A DNA stretch of 64,000 nt from Hybos culiciformis. Its lineage: Eukaryota; Arthropoda; Insecta; Diptera; Hybotidae. The DNA lies in the NCBI GenBank assembly GCA_964007475.1, contig OZ023275.1, positions 36,141,381-36,205,380 on the forward strand. The letters run 5' to 3'. The position numbers were made by a program, and so were the translations under genes. Shown piece after piece: positions 13,501 through 25,198 of the stretch. The notes below the pieces were generated by a model. It made no database searches, was not told the origin of the DNA, and saw only the letters and a program-made list of their open reading frames with translations. How positions within the stretch are numbered: position 1 is the first letter of the stretch; each line of letters begins with the position of its first letter.

Positions 13501-16500
13501 TTTTAACTTTACCCACTTAGTATTTTTTTTTAATTTTTTGAACTTCTCTATATGTCTATTTACAGCGTTTAATTTATTATTGTGCTTAGATATCTGGAGA
13601 TTTATATGTAACAGTTTCTTCTTATTTTGGTTTGCTCTCAGGTTTCTTTCAGACTTTTGGTCTCATTGATATATTAGGTATTTCATTTTTTCAAATTTAA
13701 TTTTAAAACTTCTATTTACTACGGATTTTATATTTTTATATATTTTTATCCATTTACAAGATTCCTTATTATTTCCACCTATATAAATCTGCCTTAATAA
13801 ACATTTATAATAACTCTGTTTACATTATGATTCCAATGAGCTTTTCTATTTGAGCCTTAAAACTGCTTAAAATTATGTACTTAAGCGATGCAAAAAAGTT
13901 CAAATAAGTTTTACTTTAACGAATATTTTTTTTTATTCTTGGCAGTTTATATTATTATTAATATATTGTATATAACCTATCTATAGCATAAATTTAACAT
14001 ACTGCATGTTTAATGTAATGTAAATCTACATTTAATTAGGACCGTTTGGTCTTTGGAAGAAAAAAGAAAAAGAAAAAACAAATTTTGATTTCTGATATCG
14101 ATTTTAAAACATAAATATTATGAAAATTACAAATATTTTATTATTAATTTTCTATAACAACGTTGCGATTATAAAATACTATATATGTATACCAATAAAC
14201 TATACATTTAAATAAAAACCCAATACATGAAAAATATTTTTATAACCATCTTGAGTAACTTGACCACACATACTTCTCTCATGCATCACAGCTGGATACT
14301 AAAATATATTTTTAAGCAATCAATAAATTTTAACACATGATCACATTAAATTGAACACGCGAAGACAAAAAAATTCTAATACAAGTTAAAATTATCCTAT
14401 TTTATTATCGGATAAGATAGGATGTGAAATTTTTGACAAAAATATTATTATTTTATTGTTATTAACGCCGGCATCCCGTATATCGATGAACTATCCAGCT
14501 TTGACTTAAGTGCGCATATATAGAACTAAATCTGTTAAATTTAAGTAATCCATCTATTGACTTTATTTAATATTACGAATCGATGGATTTCAACTCTTTG
14601 CATTTCTTTGCATTTCTGTACAATAGTGTTACTAAAGATATAGTGTAACTAAAAGTGTGTACATTTACAGATAAGATAAATAGATAAGAGTACTTCCAAT
14701 GAGAACTTAAGATTTATTCCATCTAGCTTATTATAGTTTATTATCTCTTTCCTTATTATATTAAAATGAATTATTATTAGTATTTAGTCCCTCATATTTT
14801 CATTTGGCTAACACTTTTTAGTTTGGCTAACATTTTTTAGTTTCGGAATTTTTAAGATTTCTTTTTTTGTACCTAGATATTTATTTAAAGTTTTATTAAA
14901 TTGCGTTGCATGTAGTTAGAATTTAATGCTTTAAAGACTACAACAACCATATGGGCTGTGATTTTTGTTATGACACTAAGGTTGGGAGAAAATGAAATGT
15001 GCACAAAATATAATTTGGTCTAAAAACATTCATTACATTTATATTATTTTTTTTTATGAAAAGATAATAATTTGCGCGTAGGATTAATTTTTGTTTCAAA
15101 ATCATAACTTTTATTTGTTTCCAACATTGATTTGGTGATTTTTTAATAAATACTGTTAAAATAAATTATTCTTAATTTTAAATAAAAGTACATACATGCA
15201 TATATGTATGTGCATATATACCTGCATATTATTTTATTTTTTATTTTTACAAGCATTTAATAAATCTGTACACAACACTTTACATGATATAAATTAAATT
15301 AAAAAGAAATCTTATAAAAATGCCAAGATCAAGATGTTAGGATCAGAATGCGAAAAAATTTAAATTCGGATTTTTCAAATTACTTAACACTTTTTATTTA
15401 ATTTTCCAAATATAATTAGACATAATAAAAAATGTATTATGTTTTCAAAGTCGGGACTCGGTAGATATGAAAATTAAAAAAAGGATGAGACAATATTGCA
15501 CAATAATTTTTTTTTTCAATCGTCTTTTAACGTGCAATACTTGGGGCATGCAATTTTAGTCCAAAGGACTTCACTGGGTTTATACACTGGGTTTATACAG
15601 AAAAATTATTCAATCAAAAAATTAATTATAAAAACAATTCTTATATCTAAGTTGCTAATAAAAATGAAATATTAGTAATACCAAATACAATTTGTTACAA
15701 TCATAAATACTAATAAAATTAAATACTTAAAAGATCACTAAGAAAAATTGGAAATGTGATCCTTGTTTGTGAAAACTAAAAACTTTTATTTAAATTTCTT
15801 CATAAAATAATTTTATTTTGTGTCTCACAATTTTACACTATCCAACTAAACCAATTGGAAATGTTGTGAAAAAAATCTTGATCCTGAAGTATGTACGTAC
15901 AATTGTACATATACATGTGTGTATTATTTAAATGCCAATTGACACACGAACGATCAAATATTTATTACCACAAAGGGCTGCAAACTTAAATCATGAAAAA
16001 ACCGTAAAGCAAAATCAATAGAAAGTTTATGAATATTGAGTCAACAAGATATTCCGACTGATAATAAATTATCATTTTATTATTTTACGATTACTTTTTT
16101 TATGTATATCTTTTGTTCTGCTTATTAAATTATTTTAAGGAGGCATTGATTACACATATTTTCCTTCGTTAACAGAATGTATATGTGAACCTTAATTTAG
16201 AAGTAACAGAAATAATGTGAAAAATGCGAGAAGGTAAAAAAGTGTACACGATCTTAAGACAAGTAATTATCATAAACTTTCCACCAACACATTTAGCTGG
16301 TGTGCTAGAATTATAAAGTTTCAAATTTTCAAAATTTCAACCCTTGGTGAATTGGTTTCGTTTTTAAATATAAATATGATTTCAATCACAGATATTTTGT
16401 GTACCTACATTCTGATGATAAAAACTTTCGATTTACTAAGTCTGAACGAAGATAAATAACTAACACAACTTCGTTTACACAATTTATGCATACAATTTAT

Positions 16501-18149
16501 TTTATTTATTTTCAGGAACATGCCTATGTTCACAATGGTAAGCTCGTTTAAAACTTGCACAATATTTGCCATATAATTTGTGAATAACATGTTGATATAT
16601 TTTATGATTTTCATTTCATATTATCACAGTATGATGTTTTATGATGTTTTTTAATTTTTGTAACATAATTTTATGCTGAATGATCTTCTTCTTGTGTGTT
16701 TTTCATTATACATATTAAAAAAAAATAAAAACTTTTCTCCACCATAATATTTTCAAGATTATATAAATTCTTATACAAAATATGTGAATTGTGATTAATG
16801 TATACGAATAATACAAAATATATATGTTTGACTGTTTCACAGTTATAAAATTATGATTTTATTGGCAAAAGGAGTTATATTAATGTACAACAACTATTGT
16901 AGATGCGTTTCACATTTAAGAATTATTGTGAATGTAAATACCAAAAGCATAATATTATTTTAGTGTTTTTCAACATTAACACTTTATATATTAAATTTAA
17001 AATAACATAAATCATAAAATATTTTATTTAGCGTTATATTACGACATACACATGTATGCATTATATGTATTTATGAATACGTAATAACTAAAATATTTTA
17101 TGATTAAAAAACAAGAGCTTTGCAAAGAGTCATATTTTAATTGAAATTTTCCATACTCAAAGTAAATCAAACTACATACTGAATTTTTTTTTAGTGAATG
17201 TGAGGTGTGCTCAAGCTTTGAAAACGAACCTAGAAAAAGATAAAAGTTTTCAAATATTTGTAGTGGTCGTCTGTAAAATATAACAGAAAGATTACAACTA
17301 AAACTACGTTATTTTATTATTACATAGAAAATAATTCGTCCAAAAATATGTATCAAATGAAATGTAGCTTTCAACTTTTATTCAATTACGAAGCATTTTC
17401 AAATAAAAACATATTCCTTCCTAATAAAAAATTATAATTATCTTATATTTATGTTTATACTGAATAAGAAAATATATATAGTAGATGCCTAATTCAATAT
17501 TTTTATTTATTTATCTGTTTCTCTTATTTTAATTTATATTTTGTGGTAATTGATAAAAACCAGATATGAAAATTTTCTTCGTTTTCGTCTATTCATAGCA
17601 TTTTTATTTCATTATTTTATTGAAATATTAAGGTGAAAATTTTATTGATATTAAAATTTTAATGGGGAAAATATTTTTTTATTACTAAAAAATAAAATAT
17701 TAATAAACAAAAATATTTGCTAAATGATTTTATTTATTTTCGAAAACTTATGTGAATCAAAAAAATAATTTTTAAGCTTAATTATTTATAATTAAATTAT
17801 TATTGGCGATATTGAAAAAATGTTCAATCTTTGAAAGATTCAAGTAGTAAATGCTTTACTTATGTAGATAGTTCTAGATAGTTGCTTAGTTTAAAGCTCT
17901 GAGAATTTATTTTTTAGTGTAAGAGAGGAAATTATAATAATTATACTTACTTTCCTATAAGTTGTTTTTCATTTTCATTATTAGTTAGTGATAAAATTTG
18001 TACATTTTAGTAGAGTTTGGTAACTTCTATCAATATATCTTGAAAAATTAAGTCATGTGTATGTAAATATATAATTCAAAAATAATAATTGAGCGACCTT
18101 AATATTCAATTGTTATACTTATACTTATGTTATAATAGTGGATGAAAAA

Positions 18150-18580
18150 CAAAATTTTCTTTATTATTTTTTTTATATTGAAAAGGAAGTCACAGTTGGA
18201 AAATGTTTTTAACAAATATAAATTTATCTCTAAAGGATTTTTCATTAAATAATTTTTCTTATAATTTATTTTTTCTTTTTGTTTTAATTTTTTTTTTGTA
18301 AACAAACATTTTATTTGCTGTATGATGTGTAAGAGAAGTGTACTATTATACTATTGAATTTTTATTATGATACTTAAAAAAGTTTTACATTAAATTATAA
18401 TAATATTCGATTAATGTTTATTTACATAATATATTGTTTGATTATTTCTAAATTCTATTTTTTTTCTCTTAAGTTCTTAAAAATTTAATTTGTGGGTAAT
18501 AAATAAACATAAAAAATTGTTTTTTTTTTTGTTTAATATATATTTTAAACGTAAACATAATAAAAGAAATATTTTTATAA
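18150..18580. repeat. Dispersed repeat, copy B (partner at about 660-1075)
   Basis: Same orientation and block order as copy A: the gaaaaggaagtcacagttgg block, the aaacaaacatttt block, the tttttattatgatactta block and the cttaagttcttaaaaattta block, then taaataaaca. The 68-codon minus-strand frame inside it is low in complexity and not regarded as a gene. Confidence 0.7.
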
Positions 18581-19429
18581 TATTTTAATAGTTGAACATC
18601 AACGAATTTCAGTCAATTTAAAATTTCATTGAAAAAAAAAAAATTTATAATATGCGATAGGTAAAAATCGAAGAAAATCTTGAAGGTATATTGAAGAATT
18701 AAATTATTTAATTATTTTGTTTATTTAAAGGTGATAGCTTATTCTCTCTCAATTTCAGGTTCTGGTTAAAAAGTAAATCAAGCATTATAAATTTTATTAA
18801 CAGGGAACTTTAAAGGGAATCATTATTTTCATATTCATATATAAATATTATAATTAGGAATTTTCTTCAGTTTTTAATTACTTCTTCTTGAATTTATCAT
18901 ACTTTATATTTTAAAAATGATTTAAGCGTCTTTGGTCAAATTTTAATTTCCAATGACAATTTAAGCTCTTTAGCTCAAAGATAAAGTAATCGATTAAAAA
19001 TCAGTACAGGATTCCAAAATATCTATATAAGCTTTAAAGAAAATAAAAAAAAAATTGACTCTACTTTATTTTATAAATAATCTTATAAGTTACAAGTAGG
19101 TCAGTTTTCAAATCTGCGAGTCACATATTTTCTGTATGGTTCAAAGCTTATAATAAGAATTGTATAATAATGAATTTATCAGACTTTATTGAAAGTTGAG
19201 GTATTGTTTTGATTATTAATAATTTTTCTTTATTAATAAAAAAAGAATTGAGTAATAGTTTTCGAAATGGAATGATTAAATAACCAAATTATGAAGACAT
19301 AATTTATAGAATGAACTTTATATTTTTTTTATTACAATAATTCACAAAGTATATATGATTTCTCTTTATTAAATTCTTTAAAAAATACTCAGCTGGAAAT
19401 TTAAATATCTGCAGGAAATTTAAAAGTCG

Positions 19430-19487
19430 CGCGCCATTCATCCGTATTATTAGATTTTATTAAAATCACTGGCTAATAAAATATATG
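19430..19487. repeat. Short conserved repeat shared with about 4005-4065 and 5645-5705
   Basis: Both sites share the skeleton cgcgcca(t/c)...ccgtattatt...attcaaat-like...actggctaat within about 58 bases, more GC-rich than their surroundings. The partner also lies downstream of repeat copy A, so the order A-then-this is kept in both places. Confidence 0.45.
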
Positions 19488-20294
19488 AAATCAATATGAA
19501 TCTTCTGAATTTTTTTTTAATGTACACATATTTTATTTTTATACACACTTTTATTATAGGCTCTCATATATTATAACGTTTTTCTGTTTTTGCTTTCTTG
19601 TCTGAGGCGCCGGTCAAAATTTGAAAACGAGTTTTGGACCAATATTTCTTTATAATTGACTATAAACTTTACACGTAAACTTATTTTACCTGACAGAAAA
19701 ATTTCTAAAAACAGATAGCTGCGGCAGCTATAATTTTTTATATATTTTTTGTTATGCAAATAGTTTAAATCAAACAAGTGGATGGCAGCAATAAAAATAC
19801 CTATAAAAGTTTTTCAAAAACTCTTGTATCATAAAAAAATATTTTTTAAAAATTCTAATTTTCGAGTAGCAAATTTTGCTACAATTAAATTGCTGTACAT
19901 TTTTGGACGAGTTATTATGTATTTAATAATAAATGCAAAATTTTGAGCACTAACTATCAAAAATATTGGAGCTTTAGTTATAACTTTGTAGCTAATTCTT
20001 TTAACTAACTAAAAAGATTTAATAAAATACATAAAAAAACATTTTATAAATAACTTTTTTAATGCCCACATCTGTTGCGGTGATTTTATCTTAGAAATAG
20101 AATAAAATTACACCATCATTTTTTTTAAACCTAATTAAAGTAAAAATATTAAGAATTCAAAATTGACAAAAAAAAAACAAATTAATTGCATTTTTTATTC
20201 AAGAATTTTTAAGTTGGAATAGGTCAAGAAAAAAATAAAACGCTTAATTTACAGAATAATACACCTGATGTAATATTTTGTAAATTTTGCATAA

Positions 20295-20409
20295 TTACCT
20301 TTTTTTTTGTTTTTATATGAAATTGTTTTGATTAAAAATCATATAAAAGAATTGATTTCTTTTACAACAATTTCATATTGTATTTGACCATAAAACAAAA
20401 AAAAGGTAA
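20295..20409. repeat. Inverted-repeat hairpin
   Basis: The left arm begins ttacctttttttttgt and continues through tatatgaaattgtt. The right arm reads aacaatttcatattg and ends aaaaaaaaggtaa. The two arms are imperfectly complementary across an AT-rich loop. The right arm includes a 36-bp sequence repeated at 21952-21987. Confidence 0.6.
20371..20406. repeat. 36-bp direct repeat, copy 1
   Basis: From tttcatattgtatttgacca through the poly-A to GG; identical over 36 bases to 21952-21987. The pair brackets 1.55 kb holding the hairpin-rich island and the 32-bp tandem array. Confidence 0.9.
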
Positions 20410-20445
20410 GTGTTTGTTTTTATTTTTTTTCACCCTTTGTCTTTA

Positions 20446-20873
20446 GGAGTTGGAACTTGCCTTCCTCAGCTTAAGTGGATTTAATTCACTAAACTGGGAA
20501 GACAAGACCAACAGAGTATTCACTAGAATGTGAGCCACACAATTGCCACTTCTAGTGAATCTCAAAAGCCCGCTCTTAGTGGAGGATTCTTGGGTCTATC
20601 CAAGAATCCAAAGTTAAGACATCGCCGGTAACCACATGGAGTTTCCCTCCGGAGACCCATACTACGTTGTGGTACTACAACTGTCTCATCTGCCACTGAT
20701 TTGAATCCATGATCACTGAGAAATCATGATTTTGGATCCATTGATGGTGACAGAGGAGAGCAGTTGTAAGAGGATAGACTTCACGGGTCATTCCCTGTCC
20801 CAACCAAAACGCGCGGTACCCGGTTGGGATAGGAATCGAGTGAAATGACCAGAGATGATCTATCCGATCGGCT
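20446..20873. other. GC-elevated, hairpin-rich island (structured RNA or repeat of unknown class)
   Basis: About 430 bases with clearly higher GC than the flanks and no long open frame. Perfect inverted repeats occur one after another: ATTCACTAGAA (20518-20528) with TTCTAGTGAAT (20550-20560), and GGATTCTTGG (20584-20593) with CCAAGAATCC (20600-20609, six-base loop). Near 20710-20750, aatccatgat pairs imperfectly with atcatgatt-ttggatt. Near 20795-20850 there is a long imperfect stem, ggtcattcc...tcccaacc with ggttggga...aatgacc. I do not recognise it as a tRNA, 5S, U-snRNA, SRP or 7SK RNA. It may be a non-autonomous transposon or a transcribed structured RNA. Confidence 0.5.
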
Positions 20874-20993
20874 TTAATTTTATTTCAAAACTAATGTATA
20901 GCTTAGCCTACAAAACAAGCCACGATTAGGAATTAGGAATAAAATTTTTTATTAAACAAAATTCTTTTTTTATATAAACAATTTTAATGGAAA

Positions 20994-21142
20994 AATCACT
21001 TAAGTCACAAAACAAAAAAAGACCAAATCACTTAAGTCGCAAAACACAAAAAGACCAAATCACTTAAGTCAATATTCAACAAAGACCAAATCACTTAAGT
21101 CAAAATTTTTTACTATAGAAAAATCACCTTAAGTCAAAATTC
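20994..21142. repeat. Five-copy tandem repeat, period about 32 bp
   Basis: Units start aatcacttaagtc and most end in agacca. Four units are close copies, and the fifth has an extra C (aatcaccttaagtc). Each regular unit contains CACTTAA, which is TTAAGTG on the other strand and matches the NK-2 homeodomain consensus TYAAGTG. Confidence 0.85.
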
Positions 21143-22761
21143 TAGTGAAGTCTATTGTTTCCTTAGTTAAACACCTTCTCCAGAACAATTGCATAAAATG
21201 ACTTACATGCTTTTGTCCTCCCACCTTAAAACTTTTCACCTTGTTTAATTTCAATACAAAAAAAAATTTTTTTACATACCTATATTCCAATATATAAAAA
21301 AAAAAATTAATCAAAATTAAAACTGACCGTTCATAATAAATTTTTTTTAAGGTCACTAAACTCCCTTACATAAGTGAAGCTTAACTTCAACAACAAAAAA
21401 AAATTGTTTTGATTCTCAAATAACATAAGTTTGAGTTAGATTTTTTTTTATTTATAATGCATTTGATAAATTTATAAACCGGGTTTTGTTTCATTCATAT
21501 CCATTAGAAATACTTCAAATTTCTTTTTTTTAAATAAAATTTTTTAAACCAACTTTCGTAATCAATAATTTTCCAAAATGGAAATAAAACTTTAAATTAA
21601 ATAAAATTTACCTTTACTGGAAATAAATTGACTCCATGTAATTTTTTTTTAACCTATATTTGAGTTTTTTTTTTAAAAAAGAAAAATTACTAATTACTTA
21701 ATACTAAATTCATACTAAATAAAAATAATAGTTCAATTTTTATAAAATGTTATGCCCAATCTTAAACTATTTTAAATAATTTTACCCTGTAACTTATTAC
21801 AATAACCCATTAAAATAGGAAATTTTTTTAATAGGGAATACTAAAAATTTCATGGCTTGTATAAGTAGGCTAGGCTATAGATATTTCTCTCCTAATTTTT
21901 TTTAATAATAAAATAAATAAATTAAATTATAATTTGTTTTTTTTTAAATTTTTTCATATTGTATTTGACCATAAAACAAAAAAAAGGCCATACAAAATCA
22001 TGAAATATGAAATATCATGAGAAATTGCATACCATTTGATGCATACCTTTTTTTTAATGCAAAACAAAAAAAAAAAACAAACAGTTTATAACAGCAACTC
22101 CACTTCAAGCTACAGTAACATAAAATAATAAACTGCAAATTTTCATTGTAAAAAAACATAAACTGCATATAAACTTATATTTCATATTAAGTACTGTATG
22201 TAAAAACTGATTATGTTTAATCAAAACAAATGTATATAATATGTATAAATAAAAAGAAAATACTGAAATAAGTCAGTAAATAAAATATGTTATTTAAATA
22301 TTATTGTAAAATAAATAAAACAATACAACAAAGCAATTATAAAGCAAAGTTAATCTGGAAATGTTCATAAATTATAAATAACGAATTAAATTAATGAATC
22401 TAAAAATAAAATCAATCATCAAATCATGATGCATAGACACCCAAATTAATAAATTTTAGTTTAGATTGAAATTGTCGTAGGTATATTTAAGTTTCTTTTT
22501 TTTTGTTATCAATAAAGTTTAGATTTTCATAAAAAAAAAAAAAATGTTTTTAACTTAAATTATTATTTCTACAGGTCCTACGAGATAAAAGAAATGCTAC
22601 TGTAAGGTCCAGCTATAGATGGCCATAGCCATGAGCTGAAGAATGACGTATTAGTCATTTAGTTTAAGTTTTTTTTTATTTGAATTGGTTGGGGTTTCTC
22701 GAATATCATTTTATTGAGAACTTCTTTTCACCTTCTTCATAAAAAGACATCCTATAAATAT
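21143..22761. other. Intergenic, mostly repeat-flanking DNA
   Basis: No supported gene. It holds the second 36-bp direct repeat (21952-21987). A GC-richer 100-base stretch near 22575-22660 contains short inverted repeats (gctat...atagc, agctata...) and is possibly part of the same insertion cluster as the LTR that follows. Confidence 0.45.
21952..21987. repeat. 36-bp direct repeat, copy 2
   Basis: Identical to 20371-20406, including the eight-A run and the closing GG; sequence outside the 36 bases differs. Confidence 0.9.
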
Positions 22762-23023
22762 TGTTATGAACCCTCTGGTGTTCACTGTCCTTACCCACCC
22801 ACCGACGAGCTTAGACCCAGCCTTTGAACAGGATGTCCTTAGACAGTGGACTCAACACCAGATTCATAGTTGAAAGTAGAGCACTTTCTCTTGCCTCTAC
22901 CTTCACCAATTTCTCTTTTATCATAAGATATGATAAAATTTTTCATGAGTTCATCGTGAACTCAGAATTTTTGTATTTATGTACACCCCCCGTTTTCAAT
23001 CAACCTTAAAATTAATCATAACA
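22762..23023 (+). mobile_element. LTR of an LTR retrotransposon
   Basis: A 262-bp unit begins TGTTATGA and ends TCATAACA, a perfect 8-bp terminal inverted repeat with the TG...CA ends expected of LTRs. Two bases later comes TGGCGCCCAACGTGG, the classic primer-binding site complementary to the 3' end of a tRNA-Lys, so this is a 5' LTR in plus orientation. No gag/pol coding sequence and no second LTR follow, so the element is truncated. A 61-codon open frame inside it is incidental. Confidence 0.85.
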
Positions 23024-23163
23024 AATGGCGCCCAACGTGGTGCTAGAAATTTGTTATCCTCAATTCAAACAAATCCTAATTTAATTCATAACAAATGGCG
23101 CCCAACGTGGTGCTAGAAATTTGTTATCCTCAATTCAAACAAATCCTAATTTAATTCATAACA
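23024..23163 (+). repeat. Primer-binding site region duplicated as two identical 70-bp units
   Basis: Units 23024-23093 and 23094-23163 are identical. Each starts aatggcgcccaacgtggtgc (the tRNA-Lys primer site) and ends ttaattcataaca, which mimics the LTR end (attaatcataaca). After the second unit the sequence becomes ordinary AT-rich DNA. Confidence 0.9.
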
Positions 23164-24102
23164 CATCAAATGATATAATTAATACAAAATATGATCACTC
23201 TTTCTCTATGACGCAGTGAATAATGCAATCCACCACGTCTATAACACGTTATTTATAAAATGCATTTTTTTACATTTTATTTATTTTTACTTTTACTAAA
23301 ACGTTTAGTACACTTTTAAAGTAAATACCAAAATTTTTTTTTTTATTTTTTTTGTTGTATACGTAGAAAACTTACAAATTTTTGACTTTTCCAAAGTTTA
23401 TAGTTAATCTATAGATACGAACATTTAAAGGAGTTCCAGTGATATTGTAAAGTTCAATTTGATATAGAATCCCAGGTGAAATTCTAAATGAATCATAAAT
23501 ATTTTGGATTGGAAAAAAATTCATAATTTTAGCGATTATAATCTTATAAAAATTATCTGCGTCCAGTTCTCGAAAAAGTAAAACTAAATCCTTGAGGACA
23601 GTTAATAAAATACATACTTAATTATTGCTGTATGTAATATACATATAACATTCAACTTAACACCGCATGTCTTACGCTTGTTTCAAATGAATAGTCAAAA
23701 TATTTTAATAATATTTTATTGAGATTAAGATATTTCATAAAGGAGGAGCTTGAAAATATGTTAGACAACTTATGTATGTGTTATTGGTTGAATTGAGAAA
23801 GTTCTTCAGATGTTAACTAATTTTGATAATTGATGTATTATATATGATGTGACAATGTTTACAGTCAAATTAATTAAAAATGATTAACTTTTTATTCGTA
23901 GGACACCACAATTTCCTTAATTACTCATACTTCCTGGATATTCGGAGATGAGATATAAATTAAATATATGTATTAAATTGATATTAATGTGTATTAATTC
24001 AAGCTATCAAAATTTTTCATAAAGTTTTTACTTTAATAATTTAAAGGATTTTTTTAAAAACCCAAAGAAAAATATATTCCAAAATAGAATCAATCATGTT
24101 TT
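23164..24102. other. Intergenic, no gene seen
   Basis: AT-rich DNA between the LTR fragment and the 3' end of the second SAM-domain gene; no reading frame or RNA gene recognised. Confidence 0.55.
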
Positions 24103-25198
24103 TTATTTAAACAAAAATTTCCAATCTCTCAACAAGTCAGTAGTGCTATTACATTCGAATCGAGTTGGGTAAACGAAGTTTTTTGCTATTTCCAACTCTG
24201 TTTCCTTCCATAGAAAAGTACATGGTGGCATACATTTGCAGGTACAACAATCACAGTTTAAGCACCTGCAGCTAGATCCAAGTGCACACAACCCTTTCGG
24301 ATTGTTCACAGCTAATTCTATAATTTTATCTCGATTTGTTGGAACCCTTCTTTGGAGGAAAGATAGTCGCTTCGATATTTGAAGCATAGCATCTGTGTTG
24401 AAAAATTCACATGGAGGTGGTTTACAAATTTTACAATTAATAATCGTATGTCCTTGGTAATCGTGTTCAGGAGGAGGAGGAGCTTTTTTAACTGCATATA
24501 AATTTCTTCTTCTGGTGTAACCGATTATATCATATTCATCTGGTCGAAGATGTTTCAACCATTTTTCGAGAATTTGCCAGTGATCATCGTAACTGGGTGG
24601 TGGTCGAACTAGTTTCATTTTTCTAAACAAATCCATAACAGTAGAATCATGATATGTTGTACCAGTGAAACCTTTATACAATAAAAAATGAGTCCAAGGA
24701 TATCTTGGGGGTAAAGATATTGATCTGAAATATTTAACCCATTCAATGCCATATAATTGTCGTATAGCTTCAGCTATTTCTTGAATATGAGATAAGTTTG
24801 TAATATTTATTGCACAAAGTGGCGCAGATTCTAAAAAAATTAATTTGTGGCCATTCATAAAGTTTTCATAAAATGTATTCTACAATCCAAAAATAATGTT
24901 CCATTAACATTTGGTATAAATATTAATTTTATTAAAAAAAAACCTGGTACTGGGGGTATCCAATCTCAGCAATCCATTTGATAACATCAATACTTGTCCA
25001 ACGTAAAGCCTCTGGGAGTGGTAATAATCTGCAAATATTTCCTGATAATTCAACTAAAGTATCTGGTGATGCTTCAAAACGTTTTGGAACCTCACGATAT
25101 GGAAGTTTCCTTCGCGGTCGAATGTAAGGATCTATATTAAATTTAAATGTGTTAAGAGGATTTTCTTTTTTTCGGCATTTTACTTCAACAGTTTTCAT
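24103..25198 (-). CDS. SAMD15-like sterile alpha motif protein, paralogue 2
   Basis: Two coding exons on minus: 25198-24944 (85 codons) and 24879-24103, phase-0 intron of 64 bases (donor CAG|GTTTTT, which is weak; acceptor TTGTAG), 343 aa. The intron position matches paralogue 1. The SAM domain spans about residues 65-135 (LRWTSIDVIKWIAEIGYPQY ... ITNLSHIQEIAEAIRQLYG), followed by RSISLPPRYPW. The tail has a PPPP stretch and a Cys-rich cluster (about 15 Cys in the last 130 residues, including CRCLNCDCCTCKCMPPCTFLW), richer than in paralogue 1. It is a putative protein-interaction adaptor. The Cys pattern could bind metal, but the spacing does not match a zinc-finger class I know. The gene lies in inverted orientation to paralogue 1, 14 kb away, so the two are diverged duplicates. 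Confidence 0.85.

Larger units (their letters stand above)
9763..20294. other. Long gene-poor stretch, no protein gene recognised
   Basis: About 10.5 kb of AT-rich DNA. The open frames here (for example near 10736, 16405, 18099 and 19571) are short, low in complexity and without splice context or family resemblance. Identifiable items are a 22-bp GC-rich palindrome at 10576-10597, repeat copy B at about 18150-18580, and a short repeat at 19430-19487. Confidence 0.5.

Noticed and set aside
22824..23009. 61-codon plus-strand frame
   Set aside because: It sits wholly within the LTR and has no gag-like features.
24932..24943. Last three residues (VFF) of the open frame at the end of SAM paralogue 2 exon 1
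   Set aside because: They are intronic: the splice CAG|GTTTTT joins to the acceptor at 24879 and completes the SAM domain as in paralogue 1.
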